A model generated the notes under the pieces. The model did no database searches, had not been told where the DNA came from, and saw nothing but the letters and a program-made list of their open reading frames with translations. 64,000 bases of DNA from Petunia secreta. Taxonomy: Eukaryota > Streptophyta > Magnoliopsida > Solanales > Solanaceae. Made by a program: the position numbers and the translations under genes. This document shows positions 54,730 through 64,000 of the stretch, in pieces. Location of the stretch: the NCBI GenBank assembly GCA_029990175.1, contig JARKIP010000459.1, positions 1 to 64,000 on the forward strand. The letters are read 5' to 3'. The number at the start of each line of letters is the position of its first letter. The stretch's first letter is position 1.

Positions 54730-55455
54730 TCAGCTTTTTGCTTTTGAGGTTCTTGGATGAAAGTTAGACTCCTTTCTTCCTTCTTTAGGGGAGTTGCTCC
54801 TTAGGGTGAGTTCTCCCCGTTCGAGCGCTCGAGGTTGCGTTCCTATTTGTACAGCGACTGGATAGCACTTCTGAACCATTGACTGGTCACTTCGAATTGC
54901 GTGAATTCCCCATGGGGTGGGAAAGTTAATGACTTGGTGAAAGGTTGACGGTACAACTTCCATTTCATGGATCCAAGGCCTTCCGAGGATAATATTGTAT
55001 GCCATGTCCTCGTTCATTATTTGGAAAGTTGTTTCTTTGTCAACTCCCCCGGTGGTGGTTATGAGGGTGATTTCCCCTAGAGTTCTTTCCACGTAGTTAT
55101 TGAACCCTGCTAAGGTGGTCACTTTTGGGTTGACAAGGTCCTTCAACCTTATTTGTTCAATGGCTCTGAGGTTAATTATATTTACGGAACTCCCAGGGTC
55201 TACTAGGACTCGTCTTACGTCTGAGTCGTTGACCCTTAAAGTAATAACCAAAGCTTCATGATGAGGAGTCATTGCCTCATCGTGGTCTCCCTCGTCGAAA
55301 ATGATTTCTTCACCGATTCTCTCCACTTGAGTTCTTTTCTCCATATCAGTTGAGAGATTCGCAAGCTTCCTCATCGAGGAGAGATTGATACCGTTTATCT
55401 CTATACCGCCCGTAATGATGTTTATAGATTTTTGACATGTTGAAGCTATCGACAT
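54730..55455 (-). pseudogene. Protease region of element 3, no gag upstream
   Basis: The open frame from ATG 55455 encodes 241 aa aligned with the protease of element 1: I-T-G-G-I-E-I, A-L-V-I-T-L-R-V, V-L-V-D-P-G-S-S, N-I-I-L-G-R-P-W-I-H. The frame itself is intact. The ATG is only about 50 bp after the primer site, so the whole gag region, which takes 1.6 kb in element 1, is missing. Alternatives are an internal deletion or a family that never had gag here. Confidence 0.8.
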
Positions 55456-55505
55456 TTTATATGAATTTGGAAAATTTCAACTTTGGAACAAACATTATTA
55501 ACCGT

Positions 55506-55523
55506 TCCCCACAGACGGTGCCA
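55506..55523 (-). other. Primer-binding site of element 3
   Basis: Minus-strand TGGCACCGTCTGTGGGGA lies three bases inside the 5' LTR. It differs from the site of element 1, so the two Tat elements use different primers. I did not assign the tRNA. Confidence 0.8.
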
Positions 55524-55526
55524 ATT

Positions 55527-56125
55527 TGTGTTGGCCTAAATCAGGATAAATCAACAAATCGAATTTGTATTGGGTCTAACTGGTAATTTGCTTGTATCGA
55601 AATGCTATTCGGGCTCAATCGAATTCGGACTTCATGAAAACTTTGAAAAAATAACGAGGCAAAAAATAAGATAAACGATGCTTAAGAATATAATCGAGGC
55701 AAGAAAATTGAATGACAAAACGAGGCAACAAGTAAGAGATAAAGTTTAGTATTGTATTGATTGTGTCCTATTGTTTACAAATGAGCCCTATTTATAGTCA
55801 TGAGAAAGAATGACATTGTAAATGTCATAATAGTGCCATTATGGCCATTACTCTGTATTCAATACTGATTGACCCACGATCTTTTTCTTAAATGCTAGAA
55901 CAACGGTCGACGGTTACAAAGGTTGGCCCTCGTCTCCCGAGGTGTGACGTCCGCTCGAGGTTTTCTCCGAGCTCAGTGCTTCAAGCTCACTCACCCTCGT
56001 TTCCTAATGCAATTTTTGGGGCAGGGAACCATGTACTCTTTCCTCGGAAGTTCGTCTCGTGGCACAGTCTTTGTGTTAGGCCTCGAGGCTTTGTTTGGGA
56101 CATCGGTGACTTTTCACCCAATATA
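55527..56125 (-). repeat. 5' LTR of element 3
   Basis: This is the 599-bp partner of 26201-26802, with scattered substitutions and small indels. The outer end reads TA instead of TG on the minus strand. Confidence 0.95.
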
Positions 56126-56130
56126 CTCAT

Positions 56131-56975
56131 CCATTTGCGTAAGTTTGAGATAGTTTACCTTTCTTAAAACAACCAAGATAGCTTTATAATATTTGGTATT
56201 GACTTGAATATGATATTATGTCATAATTTACTACTTTTTTATTTAAAAAAAGTACATTATTTGTGAAATTAACGCTAGATCTATTTCTATATTATGTTAG
56301 ATAAACTTTACCACTGGTCTAGCCTTATATGGCGAGAGCCTATGCTATAGAGTTGATGAGCCATTGGTGTAGCCTCAATGATGGTGAGGGTCTATGCTAT
56401 TATGTTGTATATTATTGTTTAAGAAAAGTTGAGAAGTTATAGCGAATAATGGTATTTGAGTATTCCTTTATCATATTATTATATTTTTGGTGAATATATT
56501 GGTCTCATTAATGTTATTTTCTCTTGCATTATCATAGACTTGTCCCAAGAAGTAAAATAACGGCTTATCGAAGATCTTACTAGGCTTCGGCTCATAACTT
56601 ACTGTTTACATGTGCAGATCCATCTTCTAGTCGGACAGCTGGACTTACTTGATCTGTTCGAAGCTGTGGACTGGAGTAGTTTAGGTGAGCCAACCACATT
56701 GTTCGTGGTGGCACACCGTCCTATCTTCATTTATGTTTTAGACTTCCCTTGTGTTTTGGGTTGTGCAATGGATTGTATAAACTTTTAGTATGCTCCATTG
56801 ACATTATGTATTGGCGATAGTTATGTCGAGATTTTTGGGATACTTTCTATTGTTTTTGTATTACTCTTTTCTCATTTAGTATAGTTATCTTTCAAACTGT
56901 CATTTTGAACTTCTCGATTCGCCTAAGGGTAAATCGCTTAGGTGCCATCACGGTCCAAGAAATTGGATCGTGACA
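56131..56975 (+). repeat. Probable 3' end of a Ty3/gypsy LTR
   Basis: The stretch ends with TTCGCCTAAGG, AGGTGCCATCACGG and GGATCGTGACA, which resembles the end of a common Solanaceae gypsy LTR family known to me. No partner LTR or start was found in the window, so the call is tentative. It has no gene. Confidence 0.4.
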
Positions 56976-56989
56976 TTTGGATCCTAAAA

Positions 56990-57859
56990 GAGATTGAAGG
57001 TTAAGAAGGTAAGGAGCTAGAAGCAGGACTATCTGCTGGCTCATCCTTCTCATCACTAGCTTCCTCCTCTGACTCCTCAGGAAGACCTACATCTTCTCCG
57101 AATGCATCAGAGTATTTTCCTCGAAGAAGCCTTCTCTACGCGGCGTCGAATGCGAGCAACTGACTATTCTTCCTTTTCGATCCAAATATTCAGGTCCATA
57201 GTGTCAGCCGTAACCTCATTTAACACATCGACCCGAGCGGCCATCATCACTTGAGTTTGGGCCAGCTTAAGGTCTAAGTCTTTACGGACAAGATTTCTTT
57301 ACGAGCTTCTTCTTTTCCTCCTTAAGCCCTGAAATCTCGCAGGAAGAGAAGTCTTGCGCTAAGCTAACTACTTTTGAAGCCTCTTAAGCTCAGCTTCAGC
57401 TTGTTTCCTTCCCCGAAGCTCCTCCAAGTAAGATCTCCTAACATCATCATGGTCAACTGATAATGTCGTATGTGCCTTTCCAGTTGAATCCCTCTTGGTT
57501 GTGAGGTGCCCAACATCTTTATTAGGGACCCTAACTCATTCTTGAAGAGCCACAAAGGCCATAAACAACTGAAAGTAGGAAACCTGAATTTAGAATCTGG
57601 GTAGACCATATTTGTAAATCATACTCGAAAAAAAAATTTTGAGTGAAAAAGAGAGTCAAGAATGTGTTCCCATAATAAATTCTAAGAGCCTCAACAATTT
57701 CTACGGAACTCTGATCCAACAATCTTATTGCTTCACAAATAAGAACGATCTTTAGAAATGGAACAATAATAGCCCCGGGATTGCATGGCAAATAGCATCC
57801 TCTGGATGGTGTATGAGACCTTCCTTTCAAGATAAATTATTAAAGGATCAGAGTTCGCC
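56990..57859 (-). pseudogene. Third Tat antisense gene remnant, coiled-coil part
   Basis: On the minus strand the exon from about 57568 down gives charged helical sequence (L-E-E-L-R-G-R-K-Q-A-E-A-E-L-K-R-L-Q) with stops and frameshifts. It ends in an acidic stretch near 57060 (E-E-S-E-E-E-A-S-D-E-K-D). A splice acceptor (CTACTTTCAG) ends at 57569, at the same place as in elements 1 and 3. This is a decayed third member of the antisense gene family; its element borders are not visible here. Confidence 0.6.
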
Positions 57860-60569
57860 TGACACGACCCGGATCTCTAGCTAGGGCGTGCGGGCACCGG
57901 ACAACCTTTCCTAGAACTATCAGGCGAACCCTATCGACTTACTCAATATAACTCACATGAAACTAACTTTGAAATGGAATGAGACTAACTTTAATAACAT
58001 AAAATAGCTTTAGAATATGTATATATACAAGATGAACATATGTAGAAGCTATTTGAATAATACAGCTAAATGCCTAAAATACACAGGTCTAAGGTTTCCA
58101 CATCAGGTATCTGAGAAGTCAATAGAATATATACATCCCTTGAAGGGAGCAAAACAAGATACTAACTATGAAAACTATAGCTAGTGGCATCAACAAAAAA
58201 GCTAGCTCACACCAAATAGCTGAATACGTCCTTCTCTTCACTCATAGCAGAATCTGCTGAAACGAAAAGACAACATAAGAAATAGACAGGGAGTGAGTCA
58301 TAAGGACTTAATAAGTGAGGAATAACTAGCTTCCTCGAATAATAGAATAGCCAGTCAAAGAATCAATAGCCATGACAAGCCGAAGAGATAGGCAATACAC
58401 ATAGTCATAAATGGCTAATAAATATAAGCAGTGGAATGATATAACATGACATGTAATGTAACAGGGTTACATGTGCCCATAATCCCGCCCCGAAGTGAAA
58501 TACTTCTGCATTTGAAGGATATACAATGTGATAACCAAGTGGAGCGGAATACTCCTACTCCTGGGGCGGTATACTTCTGCACACGATATAATATAAAGCT
58601 GAGGTAGAATACTCATGCACTCAGCATATGATATAACAGCCCATAACCTGAAAACATAGCATATGAATGGGTTTCAAGGTTCTGGCGTAGTAAGCATTCT
58701 AGGGGTGTTTATCGATCAGTTCAGTTTGAATTTTGACCTTATCGGTTTTTGATTTTTAAAAGTGCTAAACCAATAACGAACAAATAAGGTATCGGTTATC
58801 GAATTCAATTTTAGGTTCTTATCGGTTCAATTTTTGACTCAACCATTAAGAAACTTAGGCCTAACAGTTGTAAAATAATCACCTCTTGAACAATTGCATC
58901 CAATACAAATTGGCTTCATTTTCACAACGAATTCAATGGCTTTTAAAGCATTCGCCATATTCAAAGATGTAGCCAAAAACATATTCAAATGTGCGTCATT
59001 ACTCTATAAGCAAATAGAGGAGGTGAGGAGTGTCGGTGTTCAATATGGAGGAGTGAGCTGAAAGCTGCACAAGTAAAAGAAGACTAGGGTTTGAGATTTT
59101 CATTTTCCAACTAAGAGTAAATAAATATAGTAATTTTATATGCATAAGCACAAGATAGTAAATTTTTTTTATTGGGTTATCGGTTTGACCGATATAAAAA
59201 TGTGTAAAATCGACAACCAAACAGATAACCATTTTGCAAACTGTTAAAATAACCCAATACCAATAGCCCAATAATTTTTTATTAGTTCAGTTGATTGCTT
59301 TAAACTGAAAAATGCACAGCCCTAAAGTACGCCATGTCGGGAGCTGTTACGTAAAGAACGCGTGAATAGAATACCAATAAGGCCAAATACCGTCAAAGAA
59401 ATGGAGATAATCACTTACCTCAAGTCATGGGTTAAATCAATCATTAGACGACATTTTTTCCCATCTTACGCCTCTCAGAATAATCACTTTCCAAACTAAA
59501 GAAACATTATCGCAATTATAAGTGCCCGAAGAAGGTATATCTAACCTTTAGGCGGAGAAAGAAGGAAAATTATCAAAATACCCTTGGGCTGCACTTAACC
59601 AAAAACCCATAAATTATACAAACCGGACTCCTCTCAATTCCATAAGTCCAATTATACTATTTTTTAACCCCATCCCTCCCCCTCTCTCGGAAACAAATCG
59701 TGGGTCTCCCACTTTTTGCTCTTACTGTGACTCGAACCCACAACCTCTTGTGTGTATGTGGAGGGTGCTTACAATCTGAGCAACCGACACTTGCCTCTAA
59801 TTTTATAATTATACCTATAATTGAGTTCATTTTCATGAAATTCCTTAATTTCATAAACTTTAGGGTTCTAACCCAATTACCCCTAGTCCCCAAGTTAATT
59901 TCAAGAAATTCTAACTCAAAAATCATGAACTAAAGAAATTGAAAGATCATAGGATGTGTTACCTGATGGTTCTAGACTGGTTGGTACTTAAATTTCACCT
60001 TAGAACTGCTCTAGAATCGGTAGAATCTGTTTCGGAATGAAAATAGCCGACAATACACCTTTATACTGCCTCTTTTAAATGCTACAGTGCTTAAATTTGA
60101 ACCAGCAATAGCTAGTGCGGCATTTTTGGTCCAAACAAAATCCTACGAAACTCAAGATGACCCCAAATTTTGCACGCAAGTTATACAACACTTATGTGAC
60201 CTATATGCATCGGATTCCCAAAACACAAGATAGGGGTCCCACGGAAAGAGATCAATTCTTAACTTTCGGGATTTTAGCGAAAACTATCAAAACGACAGTC
60301 GGAACACATATGTCACAAATGAACATACCAGCCGAAAGGGGCTTTCAGATTTTTTTAAATCGAATCTCATTTGCTCAAATCGAGCTCGAAAACCTATTTT
60401 AAGTTTTACCAACAACCGAAACTGAAACCTTCTTCCAAGACCTGCCAAACGGGGTCTGATTTAGTTCAAACTTTGCAGACAATTCCTAATGTGCCTTACA
60501 GAACTTTTAAGATTGTCGTTACACCAATAAAATTTCTAAATCCCGAAACGACTAGCTAAGGTCGTTTCA
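57860..60569 (+). repeat. Probable solo LTR of a Ty3/gypsy element, with MITE inside
   Basis: It starts TGACACGACC and ends GGTCGTTTCA, a 9-of-10 terminal inverted match as in long Solanaceae gypsy LTRs. The flanks are TCGCC (57855-57859) and TCACC (60570-60574), one mismatch from a target duplication. A perfect GAAACGAC/GTCGTTTC hairpin sits at the 3' end (60545-60568). It splits the antisense gene remnant. It has repeated CGGAATACTCCTGC-like words near 58480-58620 and no gene. Confidence 0.5.
58700..59324. mobile_element. hAT-like MITE inside the solo LTR
   Basis: Ends TAGGGGTGTTTAT and ATGCACAGCCCTA form an imperfect inverted repeat of the TAGGG type. The interior is rich in TATCGGTT/AACCGATA words. 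I could not confirm an 8-bp duplication; flanks AAGCATTC and AAGTACGC share only four positions. Confidence 0.45.
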
Positions 60570-60574
60570 TCACC

Positions 60575-62000
60575 ACAGGCCAATCTTCAACGACAGTCTA
60601 CGTAAGATTAGGAGTTGAAAGGAGCATCAGAGTAGGGATTCTCGAAGACCCACCCACAGTCTCAAATTTCGATCAGAAGGGTCAGTCGTTTGCATTGTAC
60701 CTCCTGCCTGACTCCTAGGCACCAGGGATAATTCAGAGGTTTCGGCCACCTAGGCCGGATCAACCACATTGCTTACAGATATAGGGGGAAAATCAGAGGC
60801 ACCAGCCGCTAGAGCCTAAGGACCCTTTGGGAAGTAGACGGTGTGATGGCTCAGGGTCCCGCTTCAGCATGGGAAGGCAAGGTCTCTAGTACCTTCTTTT
60901 TTCCCCAAGAAGCACTATAATTTTCCAAGTTCTTCCCCCGAAATCCACAAAAATATTTAGGTTCCTCGACCCTTCATCTCTTTCGAGAAGAGAAACCAGA
61001 TGCCGAAGAACCTGAGGGTGAAAGTTTCATTTTTGCCTTAGCATTCATCTTCTCAACTGCGCTCTCGAGATTGGAAAGATGGATCGGGGGCTCCGGGATC
61101 TCCCTTCTCTCTATTAAACATATATCAATGACAACGGTCTGAAATAGGGGAAGCTTGAAAATAACAACTAAAGAACTAAAAACCCTAAACTTGATCCTGG
61201 GCCTTCCACCCTAAAACCTTAGAAACATGTTCCTATTTCCTTCTTGCAGCCGGTGGGGACATCAAAATCCTAGCAGCCCAATGCTCAATACCTAGTACTT
61301 AAGGAATCAGAGTTTGATTGGCTGTCAAACAAAAAAAAAAAGCTAAGTAAAAGCAAAAAACATTTTTTTTGCAGACCAAAGCAGGAGTTATGGAAAACTC
61401 ATGACTGTTATTCCATTTAACTTGAAAAATCCCAATATTAAAGCGGATTATCTGGTCCACGTGCATATGGACAAACCGTCTAGTCCAACCCGACCATTCT
61501 CGTCATATTGGCATGAGACGAGAGCCATCTTCTCTCGAGCACACAGTCAAATCATGCGACTCGAGAAAAATCTCAAGGGGAACTAATAGAACGAGTGATT
61601 AAGGGTGAAAGGCAACCTCGCTCTATTGGCAAGATACCATAAATAGGCCACGAGCTTCCAAACATGAGGGCTTTCTGGCTAGCATAGAGTCGGTACCGCA
61701 AGCAAAATCCCTCTATCACACTGTCTATCGGGAGCCTAAACCCGATAGTAATATGGTAGGTGTATACACAAACTTTTCACTTGCGAGATTCTACGATACG
61801 ATCAGAGTAAATAGGTGGATACACTACTGCTTAGATCCCCAGCCACAATCTACTCTAATCGGGTCAATGAGGTCAACCAAAATTTTAGATGTAACCTCAC
61901 TGACCCAATCACCTTCGGCCTTAATATCCAAGGTGTTCTAAATATACTACTCTCTAAGGATGGGCTTATTAGAGGGAATATATTCAATAGAAGATATCAA
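60575..62000 (-). pseudogene. Third Tat antisense gene remnant, N-terminal and central part
   Basis: The minus strand near 61420-61690 gives P-H-V-W-K-L-V-A-Y-L-W-Y-L-A-N-R-A, aligning with the Transposase_28-like block of element 3 (N-I-W-R-V-V). Near 60960-61060 there is a basic K-L-S-P-S-G-S-S-A-S-G-F-S-S-R-K-R stretch. A possible intron ends with TTTGTTTGACAG near 61338. Stops are frequent. With 56990-57859 it makes one gene split by the solo LTR. Confidence 0.5.
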
Positions 62001-64000
62001 ATATTCATTAAAGAACGTCCATATTGTTATGTTCTGATACAAATGGAAAAATCCATCGAGAGCTTGGAGCCTTTAATTTTTTTCCATCAAGGGCTTTAAG
62101 GACATAAATAAATCGTGGCTAGAGGATTTGAAGGCTCAAAGCATGTTGAAGTGGAAGTTCAAGCTTGCAGGATTTCTGGACCATCAATGCATGTCCCGAT
62201 CATGACCTCTTCATCGCCTTAGCGAGACCATCAGATAAGACACTGTCGCGATATCGACAACTATTCCACCATCGTGCTTATCTATTTATTCATGTTCACG
62301 GGTTCAAAAGGGCGCGTTAGCGAATATAATCACCTAATTTTGGCATGAATTAACTTAAGTTAGCTTAGCAATTATTATTCTTTTTATGTTTTTTTCCTAG
62401 CATTTTCAATTAATTAATTAGGAAGAAAATCTAAAAATTCTCAAAAATTAGGAGTAAGTAGTTTGCACCTTATGTGATTTATTGTAATTTTGGTGAAATT
62501 AATTTGGTTATATAACTGTATTTTTAATTAATTGTTGTTCTAGAAAAAGAAAATAAAAGAAACGAAAGAAAAAGAAAAAATAGGGAAGAGTCAACGTGGA
62601 TTAATCTGCGCCCTTTGTTCAGTGATGAACGACTAGGAACGAGCCGAGTTAAAATTGAACCGCACCTCGACCCCGTCTACTTTGCATAAACCTGTTCCAA
62701 TTGATTGATCCAACGACTCATATTCGCTTTCCCATCCATATTTAATCCCTTTTTCTTCAGATTTCCTCATTTATACCCCCAATGTCTCAAGATACAAACA
62801 AACTCTTACCAATTTTTCTATTGACCACCGGATAACTTGCACCATCCGCCGCTCCGTCTACCATATCTTATGAATGGAAAGCCCTTTACCTCCTCTATCC
62901 ACTTCCGCTATTATTTTCCTCAAATCACCCTCGATTTGCATAGATCTGCGGTCAAAGTCTTGATCAAAACTTGAACTCCAATAATTTTTCATTTTCGGTA
63001 AGTTTTTTGGTTCTCTCTCTTCTTCTCATTCTCCTCGTTCACCCCCTTACCTCATTTTTTTCAAAATCCCCTCTTTTTGCTTGTTTCTCTTTTTTCTTTT
63101 TTTCTTTTCAGCAACATGCTTTACTTTTCGCTCACTCTTCTTCTTTTTCTGTTTTGCGGAGATGATGATTATGGGGTTGTAGTGATGTGATGCTTTAAGG
63201 GGGGTTAGTATTGTAAGATGGTGGGTGAATTGTCCAGGCTGAAACAAGACTGTTTTGGGGGTGTATTTGGTTCATAGTGTTGATATTTTCGTGGTATTGT
63301 CTTTGTTTTTTGTTCCTTGATGAAAGTAAAGCAATGGTAAGATGTGGACAATGGTGGCGAATAGGCGAAGCACAGGCTGAAGTAGTGAGACAAGGCAGCA
63401 GAACAGTGAAGGTGCAAGACAAGGCCGTGATTGCATTAGTCTCGAATTGGAGTTTGCAATTATCTTTGGCCATGGATTAGAAAGAAAAACTTTCGTTCTT
63501 CTTTGTTGTAGTTTCAGTATTTCTTAAAGTGTTTAGTCACAGTTCTTAGCGTGTGTGATCATGTAATTGTATTGGTATATATGTAATGCTGTTAAAAATG
63601 AATTTGAACCGTATCTATGTGAAAGTGATTAGTTTTAAATAAGAGTAATGGAAATTCTTTTTCATAAGTATAATGTTAGCGATTGTTAGATTATGTGTGT
63701 GTGTGTGTGTGTGTTCTTAGGATTCAACTTTTAGTGAGTTCGCATGGGAATCGTTATTGCGTAAGTATATGTCTGTCTCATTCCATTACATTTTTGTCTG
63801 TTATGTATGCATAAGCTTATGTTGTTACACACTGAGTATAGAAGTTTGTCCCACGGTGATAAGCTTGAAGAGGGTCTAATATTATCGGTTCAGGTCTTGT
63901 AAGCTCTCCAAATTTTATGGATTTTTTCGTTTTCTTGTTTCAAGAGTGAATAGTTGTTTGTCTCATGTCTTCGTGTTATTACAAGTATAAAAAATAATCT
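62001..64000. other. Unassigned AT-rich sequence
   Basis: I see no convincing gene. The part 62700-63150 is pyrimidine-rich and could be the 5' untranslated region of a gene lying beyond the window, with a possible donor GGTAAG near 63000, but nothing supports this further. The frame at 63277-63480 has no recognisable domain. Confidence 0.35.
63694..63714. repeat. TG dinucleotide microsatellite
   Basis: About ten TG units in a row. Confidence 0.95.

Larger units (their letters stand above)
26201..56125 (-). mobile_element. Element 3: Tat-type Ty3/gypsy retrotransposon lacking gag, host of elements 4, 5 and 6
   Basis: It is flanked by CTCAT at 26196-26200 and 56126-56130. It reads on the minus strand, with the 5' LTR at 55527-56125 and the 3' LTR at 26201-26802. 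It has protease, RT, RNase H, second RNase H and integrase, plus an antisense gene on the plus strand. After removing elements 4 (6.9 kb), 5 (7.6 kb) and 6 (7.0 kb) it is about 8.4 kb. The gag region is missing: the protease frame starts about 50 bp after the primer site. Stops and frameshifts are frequent. Confidence 0.95.

Noticed and set aside
63277..63480. 67-codon frame in the last segment
   Set aside because: No recognisable domain, no flanking gene structure, and length within chance expectation.

Overview
The window is plant nuclear DNA made almost entirely of nested LTR retrotransposons. Solanaceae is my best guess for the host, from the style of the LTR ends; I cannot prove the family from sequence alone. 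I found no intact host gene. Six LTR elements have both ends fixed by paired LTRs and matching 5-bp target-site duplications (TSDs). Several small DNA transposons are fixed by terminal inverted repeats plus TSDs.

Layout. Element 1 (58-23834, +, TSD ATTAT) is a Tat-type Ty3/gypsy element. It has a decayed gag-protease-RT-RNaseH-second RNaseH-integrase region, a tRNA-like sequence, and a spliced antisense gene (aORF). Element 2 (8313-20767, -, TSD GTTAG) is an Athila-type element inserted in that antisense gene; its extra 3' ORF (plant transposon protein type) is still open. From 23840 to 26195 is older sequence with a hAT-like MITE (24085-24854) and a Stowaway MITE (25287-25514). Element 3 (26201-56125, -, TSD CTCAT) is a second Tat element that lacks gag. 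It was invaded by element 4 (27372-34293, +, TSD ACCTT), a non-autonomous Ty3 element itself hit by a hAT-like and a Mutator-like MITE. It was also invaded by element 5 (36068-43683, +, TSD AATGT), an intact CRM-like Ty3 element with LTRs that look identical, and by element 6 (45007-51988, -, TSD GCTGT), a gag-only Athila derivative. From 56131 to 64000 are an LTR end, a third decayed antisense gene split by a probable solo LTR that carries a MITE, and unassigned AT-rich DNA.

How the parts relate. Both Tat elements carry an antisense gene with its own TATA box about 100 bp before the ATG, GT-AG introns at matching places, a mid-region resembling the plant gypsy-type transposon family, and a C-terminal coiled coil with an acidic end. 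Elements 4 and 5 share primer-binding site, polypurine tract, a hairpin before that tract and leader motifs, so 5 (or kin) could mobilise 4. Element 6 keeps the Athila cis signals and gag-protease but has lost the enzymes.

Most unusual: elements 4 and 5 each carry a cluster of short GC-rich palindromes in the LTR upstream of TATA and again in the untranslated leader. The motif differs between the two families (AGGCG-GAG-CGCCT against CGCGATCGCG) but the positions match. In element 5 the leader copy is a diverged repeat of the LTR block in which the palindromes stayed perfect while the spacers changed.
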